DNA from: an uncultured Prevotellaceae bacterium
Lineage (GTDB): Bacteria > Bacteroidota > Bacteroidia > Bacteroidales > Bacteroidaceae
Reading direction: 5' to 3'
Assembly: GCA_902792685.1 (NCBI GenBank)
Contig: CADBAP010000022.1
Coordinates: 1 to 44,909 of the forward strand
DNA length: 44,909 nt
Shown: in pieces, positions 39,961-44,909 of the stretch
How the letters are laid out: each line of letters opens with the position of its first letter
Numbering within the stretch: position 1 is the stretch's first letter
Notes under the pieces: generated by a model
What the model saw: only the letters and a program-made list of their open reading frames with translations
Told to the model about the DNA's origin: nothing
The model's database searches: none
Translations under genes and position numbers: made by a program

Positions 39961-40098
39961 GCCAGCCGCATTTTGTATAGAAAAAATAGCGACAACCATG
40001 CTAATTCTTATTAAATCGAATGCCAAAGATACACTTCTTTAGCCGATTATTTGTAATTTTGCCCTCAATATTAACAAAAGTTGAGTCTTGTTACGACA

Positions 40099-40464
40099 AT
40101 GAAGGAACTACTCTTCGTCTGCATTGGCAGTTTCTTTGGAGGCGGCGCACGCTATCTGGTTGGTAAAGCCGTTCAGTCATGGGTGGCCGTATCATTCCCT
40201 TGGGGAACGATGACGGTCAATGTCATTGGCTGTTTCCTGATAGGCCTGCTTTCCGGACTGTCGCTTGGTGGACAGATTTCCCCCACCACAAAACTAGTTT
40301 TGGTGACCGGTTTTTGTGGCGGCTTCACAACCTTCTCTACATTTATGAACGAGAATCTACTATTAGGACGTGACGGCTCAATGCTTTCAGCTGTGCTATA
40401 TACATTGCTCAGTTTCGCCCTCGGACTAATTGCCGTCATCATTGGTTATCAAATCGTGAAGTAA
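40099..40464 (+). CDS. crcB: Fluoride channel CrcB/Fluc
   Basis: The 121-aa protein forms dual-topology dimers that export fluoride. Four membrane segments are visible, with the signatures GSFFGGGARYL (residues 10-20), the pore sequence GTMTVNVIGCFLIG (about 36-49) and TGFCGGFTTFSTFMNE (about 69-84, the Na+ and Phe-box region). ATG at 40099 is the natural start; a TTG 18 nt upstream is in frame. A -7-like TAATTTTG (40054-40061) lies upstream. No fluoride riboswitch was found in the 40-nt leader. Confidence 0.93.
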   Translation: MKELLFVCIGSFFGGGARYLVGKAVQSWVAVSFPWGTMTVNVIGCFLIGLLSGLSLGGQISPTTKLVLVTGFCGGFTTFSTFMNENLLLGRDGSMLSAVLYTLLSFALGLIAVIIGYQIVK

Positions 40465-40495
40465 TAACCCTCCGACCTTTACCCCGTAAAGGTTT

Positions 40496-40526
40496 CTCTA
40501 AACACTAAACTCTAAACTGTAAACAA
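40496..40526. repeat. Short-period tandem repeat (CTAAACT unit)
   Basis: CTAAACACTAAACTCTAAAC and a following TGTAAAC form four degenerate 7-bp units directly before the smalltalk start codon. Confidence 0.7.
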
Positions 40527-40528
40527 CT

Positions 40529-40630
40529 ATGGGAACAAAGAAAGACATTTGGAAGTTTGTCATACAAACTGTGATTGCCATCCTGACGGCAATAGGAACT
40601 ACGCTGGGCGTTACCAGCTGTATGGTGTGA
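40529..40630 (+). CDS. Smalltalk micro-protein (33 aa)
   Basis: The peptide reads MGTKKDIWKFVIQTVIAILT then AIGTTLGVTSCMV: a short basic N-terminus, one hydrophobic segment and a C-terminal VTSCM. This is the pattern of the Bacteroidales 'smalltalk' family of about 30-35 residues. Members are often near HU-type DNA-binding and amidase genes; neither is present here. It may be a membrane peptide, possibly lipid-linked through the Cys, but function is unknown. A terminator hairpin follows directly. Confidence 0.8.
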   Translation: MGTKKDIWKFVIQTVIAILTAIGTTLGVTSCMV

Positions 40631-40660
40631 AAAAAGCCTCCTTTAAGGGGGCTTCTTTTT
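40631..40660. terminator. Terminator between smalltalk gene and convergent gene
   Basis: AAAAAGCCTCC pairs with GGGGGCTTCTTTTT around TTTAA and can serve both convergent genes. Confidence 0.8.
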
Positions 40661-40668
40661 ACTTATCA

Positions 40669-41175
40669 TCATCTGTGGTGCCAGTTATGGTGTGGGGCTG
40701 GTCCTGGTTTGCCGTGATGAGGGGCGGGTCCGTGATGAGGACCATGTCCGTGATGAGGTGCAGGTGCAGGACCGTGATGAACGGGAGGCGGTACTGGGCG
40801 GTGATAGCAGTAGTATCCTCTGTCGTAACGGGCATAGACGCCGAACGACCAGGTGCCAGCCCTCCATGCTACGGGGCGATAGAAGTAGCCGAGTCGCACA
40901 TAGCGGTTGTACTGGGAAGTGGTCAGCACACAACGGATTCCAGTATTGCGGCAGTCCCACGAGCGACCGTACACATCGCCTGCCCTGTCTAAACTCAACA
41001 GATAGTTGAGGTTGAGTTCATACACCCTCATATACTGATCTTCCGTAAGGTTCAGTTCGTAAGCCATCTTGTCGCTGAGGAACAGCGCCTCGTTCTTTGC
41101 TGAGGTATAGCTCATTGCGTTGGCTGCGACGGTCATGACCATCATCATTGCCAGAATCATCATCTTCTTCATCAT
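40669..41175 (-). CDS. Exported His/Pro-rich protein (168 aa)
   Basis: The protein has a Met-rich signal peptide (MMKKMMILAMMMVMTVAANA) and a helical middle part (ALFLSDKMAYELNLTEDQYMRVYELNLNYL, read in parts) that resembles the Bacteroidales LTXXQ/Spy-like stress-protein repeat. The last 45 residues are built of HHGPAP/HHGHGP repeats (about 16 His). A periplasmic metal-binding or metal-buffering role is inferred from the tail; the family is not firmly recognised. The promoter has TTTG, 19 nt and GACCTTTG (41217-41247). Confidence 0.75.
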   Translation of the reverse strand: MMKKMMILAMMMVMTVAANAMSYTSAKNEALFLSDKMAYELNLTEDQYMRVYELNLNYLLSLDRAGDVYGRSWDCRNTGIRCVLTTSQYNRYVRLGYFYRPVAWRAGTWSFGVYARYDRGYYCYHRPVPPPVHHGPAPAPHHGHGPHHGPAPHHGKPGPAPHHNWHHR

Positions 41176-41216
41176 TGTATCTCCTATCTTTTGTGGTTAT
41201 TATTCTTTTACAACGG

Positions 41217-41247
41217 CAAAGGTCGGAGTTTTTCACAAGGTATCAAA
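41217..41247 (-). promoter_or_regulatory. Promoter of the His-rich protein gene
   Basis: TTTG, 19 nt and GACCTTTG on the minus strand; the -7 box deviates in the TA positions. Confidence 0.5.
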
Positions 41248-41267
41248 AGGATTATTCCTAAACGACA

Positions 41268-41315
41268 AGGAGGATTTCCCCAAAAGTTGATAGGGGAATC
41301 CTCCTCGATTTTTTT
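41268..41315 (+). terminator. Orphan plus-strand terminator hairpin
   Basis: AGGAGGATTTCCCC pairs with GGGGAATCCTCCT (one bulge), then CGATTTTTTT. It lies between two divergent genes and no plus-strand gene precedes it. Confidence 0.6.
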
Positions 41316-41324
41316 ACAAAACTT

Positions 41325-41355
41325 TTTGCTCATCCATAAAAAGGTATTACTTTTG
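41325..41355 (+). promoter_or_regulatory. Promoter of the 310-aa secreted protein gene
   Basis: TTTG (41325-41328), 19 nt and TACTTTTG (41348-41355). Confidence 0.7.
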
Positions 41356-41362
41356 CCAGCTG

Positions 41363-41391
41363 AATGAAGCATCAAGCATCAAGAATCAAAC
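41363..41391. repeat. Short-period repeat in leader (GCATCAA unit)
   Basis: GCATCAAGCATCAAGAATCAAA is summarised here as three GCATCAA-like 7-bp units between promoter and start codon. Confidence 0.65.
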
Positions 41392-41407
41392 ATAAAAAAC
41401 AACCTAT

Positions 41408-42340
41408 ATGAAAAAATTAATCATCCTCATGGCGCTGATGGGCGCCTTCGCATTCCAGGTGAATGCACAAGTCAATGAATCGGAGAAAAGAGCTGCACAA
41501 GCAGACAAAAATCCCAATGACGGCAAGCTGCAACTGCGTGCTGCCGACGCGTTCCTGAAAGACACGCTGGGTTACACACGCAACGACGAACGGGCACTCT
41601 ACTATGCCAACAGAGCATTGGAAGTTGCCAACAAGCAGACCGTCCTCACAGACACGCTCAAGGGTCTCTCCTGCTATACCCTTTCTCTCATCTATCTGAA
41701 CAGGCAGGATTACGAGAAGATGTTCGAATACAGTCAGATGGCAATGGACGCCTTCGAACAGGAGCTGGGAAAATGCGACCCTGTGACCAACGGCACCAAA
41801 CTCGTCTTCGCAACGCTGTTGATGAACTATGCCCCATACCGTGCCTTCCCCTATATACAGGAAGCGTTCTACTACAACAGCATCGCACCTGATGACAAGA
41901 AAATCACCAACATGGAAGAAGCCAACGTCGCACTGGAGTTTGCACTCGAAGAACTCATCGCATCCTATACGGATATGTTCCGCTACGCTGTTCCGCTCGT
42001 CTGGTACAAGGGAAAAAAATACCTCGTTCTACAGACACGCGACTGGAATATGGAAAAACCGCTCATAGGATGGTCCGTACCCAGTCTCTTGCGCAGCGAC
42101 GAGGAAACGGCAACCTTCGATGGCGACGACGTCATCCTGTTTGACGGAGATGAAGAATGGATCACCCTGACGGGCGACGACAGGAAGACGCTGCAGCTAC
42201 AGTTTAACTTCAAACATGCACCTTCCGACCCACGTACGCTGAAGGCAACGGAAGGCGACAGCCGCATCTGGTTCCTGAACAAATCCTACTACGACGACTT
42301 CCTCCAGAAATTCCGTGCGTATAAAGCCAGCAAGAAGTAA
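41408..42340 (+). CDS. Exported 310-aa protein, TPR-like helical N-terminal half
   Basis: The protein has a signal peptide (MKKLIILMALMGAFAFQVNA) and an N-terminal helical region with TPR-like pairs (RALYYANRALEVANKQTV, SLIYLNRQDYEKMFEYSQMA, about residues 55-115). A more beta-type second half has FDGDDVILFDGDEEWITL. No catalytic motif is recognised. Bacteroidales carry many such secreted proteins of unknown role. It has its own promoter and ends near a convergent terminator. Confidence 0.78.
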   Translation: MKKLIILMALMGAFAFQVNAQVNESEKRAAQADKNPNDGKLQLRAADAFLKDTLGYTRNDERALYYANRALEVANKQTVLTDTLKGLSCYTLSLIYLNRQDYEKMFEYSQMAMDAFEQELGKCDPVTNGTKLVFATLLMNYAPYRAFPYIQEAFYYNSIAPDDKKITNMEEANVALEFALEELIASYTDMFRYAVPLVWYKGKKYLVLQTRDWNMEKPLIGWSVPSLLRSDEETATFDGDDVILFDGDEEWITLTGDDRKTLQLQFNFKHAPSDPRTLKATEGDSRIWFLNKSYYDDFLQKFRAYKASKK

Positions 42341-42371
42341 AAGAGGGAACCCTCTCACTCCGCAATAAAAC

Positions 42372-42405
42372 AAGGCAGCAACTTTCGAATTGCTGCCTTA
42401 TTTTA
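42372..42405. terminator. Bidirectional terminator
   Basis: AAGGCAGCAA pairs perfectly with TTGCTGCCTT around CTTTCGAA, with T-rich flanks on both strands, between convergent genes. Confidence 0.85.
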
Positions 42406-42781
42406 ATTTTTTTTCTACAGGTAGGAAACGTTCTCTGTCAACAATGAATCTCAGGTGTGTACCTTCACCAAGCAGCGTATCACCAGAGGAAGCAGACACC
42501 TTAAACGCTATCTTCTTGCCGTCAACTTTGGTCACCTCGGCTGTAGCAGATACTTTGTCGCCAATCTTCGAGGGTTTCAGATGCGAGGATTCGATATAAC
42601 CACCAACGGTTGTGCAACCTTCAGGCAGTTCATCAGCGACGGCAAGCATTGCAGCGTTCTCCATCAAGGCCATCATGGCAGGGGTAGCAAGCACAGGCAT
42701 ATCTCCAGACCCCATCTGAATAGCGGTTAGAGATTCACTTACAGTCAGTTCGCTTGTATGTTTCAGTCCTATTTCAATCAT
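42398..42781 (-). CDS. Hotdog-fold thioesterase (FlK-like)
   Basis: The 127-aa protein belongs to the fluoroacetyl-CoA thioesterase-like hotdog family. The catalytic-type residues are in TPAMMALMENAAM (Thr and Glu, about residues 33-45) and GYIESSHLKPS (His, about 60-70), and the end GEGTHLRFIVDRERF is typical. It would hydrolyse a short acyl-CoA; nothing indicates fluoroacetate. It lies last in the minus-strand set, 60 nt after the GlsB-like gene. Confidence 0.85.
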   Translation of the reverse strand: MIEIGLKHTSELTVSESLTAIQMGSGDMPVLATPAMMALMENAAMLAVADELPEGCTTVGGYIESSHLKPSKIGDKVSATAEVTKVDGKKIAFKVSASSGDTLLGEGTHLRFIVDRERFLPVEKKLK

Positions 42782-42840
42782 TTCTTCTTAAAGAATCAAC
42801 TTTAGTTAATAATTTGGATAGACCGCTATTCTCTCCATCT

Positions 42841-43104
42841 CTAATCAAACAGTTTCTTCCAAATCCACAATACGGTAACGGCACCAACGACACAGAACAC
42901 GAAGTTGGTTAGATAGCCTTTGCCTAACAGTTCTATGTTCAGCAGATGACTAATGAACGTCCCGACATAGCTGCCGAGGATACCGATGATCAGGTTCATG
43001 CAGCACCCCTTACCTTCACCACTCATAATGCGGTTAGCAATATAGCCCACAAGGATGCCTGTCAGTATGGGCCAGGCTGTAAAATCTGCGATCTGTTGTA
43101 ACAT
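42841..43104 (-). CDS. GlsB/YeaQ/YmgE-family small membrane protein
   Basis: The 87-aa protein has three hydrophobic segments, with GILVGYIANRIMSGEGKGCCMNLIIGILGSYVG (read in parts), matching the family's G-x-x-AG-x-x-M-x-G-x-G-x-G-x-x-x-N-x-x-x-GI-x-GA pattern. These proteins are stress-associated inner-membrane proteins of unknown mechanism. It starts 6 nt after the MBL hydrolase gene. Confidence 0.82.
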   Translation of the reverse strand: MLQQIADFTAWPILTGILVGYIANRIMSGEGKGCCMNLIIGILGSYVGTFISHLLNIELLGKGYLTNFVFCVVGAVTVLWIWKKLFD

Positions 43105-43110
43105 TGTAGT

Positions 43111-43905
43111 CTAATCTTGATTTATAGTTCCACATCTGAAGGACTGTAGTTGTTCTCCCATCACGCCCTTCATTACCTCAAACACTTTATCGCCAGTGCA
43201 ATGGCTTGTATAGAACTGCGTTATAGGATAGTGTTCCTTCAGTCTTTTAGCCAAAACCTTTAGTTCTTCTTCCGACTCCTGACCGTCGAGTAAGTGAAAG
43301 CCACCTACTACAAACTTTACAGGATAAGGACAGGCTGCCAGTATGTTCTCTATTCCACTATGAGCGCAGCCAGTGAATAAAAAGCCATCGGTATATAAAG
43401 CCAGTTCATGACGGAAATCATCATTCACATATTCGCCATTAGCATCTTTCACAAAAAGGTGTGTATTTCCTTTTGGCATTGGGTGAATCTGAGGAATATG
43501 GGCAATAATACCAAGACCATCGGCAATCTCGTTCGTCTTTTCTACTGTTATGAGCCTGTCCTTTATGCTCTCTGGCCATGCTGTCGTTATGCTATGCAGA
43601 TTCCCTCGTTTGGAGTAGAAATTTCCGCTCATTGCATCAGGCGATACGATAACTTTTGCTTGTCGGTTCAACTCCAGGAAATATCGTAAACCTCCCGCAT
43701 GGTCGCTATGTCCGTGAGAAATGAATACATAATCAACTGTACTGAGGTCTATACCCAACAAGTACGCATTTCTGATAATCACATCACTTGCTCCAGTATC
43801 AAGCAGAATCCTATATCGTTCTGTTTCCAATAGGATAGAAAGGCCATGCTCCGTAAAGAGTTGGCTGTCATTGGTTCGATTATCTGATAATACAGTCCAC
43901 TTCAT
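43111..43905 (-). CDS. MBL-fold metallohydrolase
   Basis: The 264-aa protein has the metal-binding motif SHGHSDHAGG (HxHxDH, about residues 63-72), an earlier LLDTGASD and later FTGCAHSG and VVGGFHLLDG, and TSHCTGDK near the C-terminus. This layout matches the archaeal/bacterial dihydropterin-ribofuranosylaminobenzene-phosphate-synthase-like MBL branch, a common generic hydrolase in Bacteroidales. The substrate is unknown. Confidence 0.87.
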   Translation of the reverse strand: MKWTVLSDNRTNDSQLFTEHGLSILLETERYRILLDTGASDVIIRNAYLLGIDLSTVDYVFISHGHSDHAGGLRYFLELNRQAKVIVSPDAMSGNFYSKRGNLHSITTAWPESIKDRLITVEKTNEIADGLGIIAHIPQIHPMPKGNTHLFVKDANGEYVNDDFRHELALYTDGFLFTGCAHSGIENILAACPYPVKFVVGGFHLLDGQESEEELKVLAKRLKEHYPITQFYTSHCTGDKVFEVMKGVMGEQLQSFRCGTINQD

Positions 43906-43942
43906 ATCGTTATCTCAATTTGAATTCCCTCCGGGGCATTCC

Positions 43943-44506
43943 CTATTTCAGTTGTTTACCATCAGAGAATGCGTTACCTACTGTCTTGCCAAGCTGTATG
44001 TAAGTGTGGTGTACCGGATCGAAGGTGATAAGTTCCATTTTCTCTACATCGGGCTTTCCATCTTCAGCCAGGTACTTTTCATCACAGAGGATATTGACGA
44101 TTTCAGCAACAAGATAATAGCCTGTCTCGCTCTCATCTATCTTTTGTTTCACCCGACATTCAAGTGTCATTGGGAACTCTTTGAACACAGGAGCATTAAC
44201 ATTCGGAGCCTTCTCAACTGTCCAACCAGCCTTTTCCATCTTACCAGGTGTGTTCCTGCCGCTAACGATACCGACATAGTCAGAAGCAATCATGGTCTCT
44301 TTAGTAGCGAAAGTAACTGTAAACTCTGGATTTTCAGCAAGGTTGTCCGTTGTAGCATGAGAACCAAGTGAGATAATGATTTCGTGCATATCCCATTGAC
44401 CTCCCCAAGCAGCGTTCATTGCGTTGGACTTACCGTTCTTATCATAAGTGCCGATAATCAGCACTGGTTGTGGAAGAATCCACGCTGTTGACTTAAAACT
44501 TTTCAT
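43943..44506 (-). CDS. Flavin reductase-family (FMN-binding split barrel) protein
   Basis: The 187-aa protein has the N-terminal PQPVLIIGTYDKNGKSNAMNAAWGG (residues 12-36, in parts) and later DYVGIVSGRNTPGKMEKAGWTV, typical of flavoredoxin/NADH:FMN-oxidoreductase-like proteins that bind FMN and pass electrons. Its ATG overlaps the stop of the DUF1294 gene (44503-44506). Confidence 0.9.
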   Translation of the reverse strand: MKSFKSTAWILPQPVLIIGTYDKNGKSNAMNAAWGGQWDMHEIIISLGSHATTDNLAENPEFTVTFATKETMIASDYVGIVSGRNTPGKMEKAGWTVEKAPNVNAPVFKEFPMTLECRVKQKIDESETGYYLVAEIVNILCDEKYLAEDGKPDVEKMELITFDPVHHTYIQLGKTVGNAFSDGKQLK

Positions 44507-44793
44507 ATTGTTTTTGATATTATAAAATAGACGATTAATGCGAGTTGAATAATGATAATAGCTGGGACACCATATTTGAATTTCTTATGCTGGGTCTTAT
44601 GATGCCAGACTTTTATTCCTAACCAAGCTCCAATACTACCACCAAGTACAGCCAAGCCCAATAATGCAGTCTCTCTTATACGCCACTTAGACTTCTTGGC
44701 TTTCCACTTGTCGATGCCGTACATGAAAAAAGTGACCACGTTGATGACAGCGAGGTAGATAAGGACGATATGTAAGAGATTCAGTTCTTTCAT
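44503..44793 (-). CDS. DUF1294 membrane protein
   Basis: The 96-aa protein has three hydrophobic segments with the family core MYGIDKWKAKKSKWRIRET, LLGLAVLGGSIGAWLG and HHKTQHKKFKYGVP. Function is unknown. It starts 7 nt after the upstream partial gene and overlaps the flavin reductase gene, so the three are co-transcribed. Confidence 0.9.
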   Translation of the reverse strand: MKELNLLHIVLIYLAVINVVTFFMYGIDKWKAKKSKWRIRETALLGLAVLGGSIGAWLGIKVWHHKTQHKKFKYGVPAIIIIQLALIVYFIISKTI

Positions 44794-44800
44794 TTACTTT

Positions 44801-44909
44801 TCAAATGGATTTCAATAGATTCTTAGCCAAAGGTACATACCAGTCACGGACTTCATCTGCTGTCGGAGTATGACCTCCTGGGAAATGGAATGACTTGTTG
44901 TAATACTTC
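44801..44909 (-). CDS. C-terminus of a probable alpha/beta hydrolase (partial)
   Basis: The frame is open at the right window edge and ends KSFHFPGGHTPTADEVRDWY then VPLAKNLLKSI before the stop at 44801-44803. FPGGHTP looks like the catalytic His region of phospholipase/carboxylesterase-type hydrolases, but 36 residues are too few for a firm call. It is the first visible gene of the minus-strand set. Confidence 0.55.
   Translation of the reverse strand, partial: KYYNKSFHFPGGHTPTADEVRDWYVPLAKNLLKSI

Noticed and set aside
40062-40098. Fluoride riboswitch before crcB
   Set aside because: The leader is about 37 nt and lacks the conserved pseudoknot sequences.

Overview
The window looks like a chromosomal segment of a Bacteroidota organism, most likely Prevotellaceae (Prevotella/Segatella type). 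The reasons are the many promoters of the Bacteroidota form TTTG-N19-21-TAnnTTTG, ATP-phosphoribosyltransferase and bifunctional HisB in a split his cluster, a 'smalltalk' micro-protein, a surface protein with a GIYTLDGRKL...KVIIK type C-terminus, a carboxypeptidase-regulatory-domain protein and ECF sigma factors with multi-TM partners. There is no rRNA operon, CRISPR array, intact prophage or intact insertion sequence. Most of the window is housekeeping sequence.

Layout. 1-2000: the end of a frameshifted surface beta-repeat protein, a 48-aa small protein and a fragment resembling the N-terminus of a VirE-type protein. 2100-7300: phosphoglucomutase/phosphomannomutase, rlmH, tagaturonate reductase, an M15 peptidase and tRNA-Lys(CTT). 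7390-11700 (minus): a carboxypeptidase-regulatory-domain protein, a reverse rubrerythrin and a TamA/BamA-like outer-membrane lipoprotein. 11840-18340: a TrmH-type RNA methyltransferase, hisB, an MltF-like lytic transglycosylase (minus) and hisGDC. 18470-26780: gdhA, an alpha/beta hydrolase, an orphan Vsr endonuclease, tRNA-Asp with a deleted copy beside it, a recR-membrane protein-GT2-GNAT run, a small outer-membrane barrel and cstA. 26870-33160: a GHL10-type glycoside hydrolase, guaA behind a MurU-like nucleotidyltransferase, and an AmgK-like kinase fused to a RapZ C-terminal domain. 33220-35450: a candidate small RNA and groESL. 35550-40460: two similar ECF-sigma plus four-TM-protein modules, separated by a TIGR04076-like protein, a 30-aa membrane peptide unit, a truncated secreted-protein gene and a CAT-family acetyltransferase, then crcB. 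40520-44909: the smalltalk protein, a His-rich secreted protein, a secreted 310-aa protein, and a minus-strand set of small enzymes (thioesterase, GlsB-like protein, MBL hydrolase, flavin reductase, DUF1294 protein, partial hydrolase).

The most unusual feature of the window is its repeat content. About ten GC-rich palindromic elements (a CCTCCC...GGGAGG core with a one-sided CCCACCCC flank) and more than ten short-period (7-9 bp unit) degenerate tandem repeats are scattered through it. The unit of the tandem repeats differs from place to place. They lie between genes, but several lie in frame inside essential or core genes (guaA, the trmH-type gene, the murU-like gene, vsr, the GHL10 gene) or supply the C-termini of others (hisD, cstA). 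These elements therefore add extra peptide segments to proteins.

Functional links: the kinase-RapZ fusion and the MurU-like enzyme suggest a cell-wall amino-sugar recycling route, with the MurU-like gene co-transcribed with guaA. The two sigma modules share an upstream motif that could be an autoregulated promoter. Several genes have the -7 box only 5-9 nt before the start codon, which predicts leaderless or nearly leaderless mRNAs.
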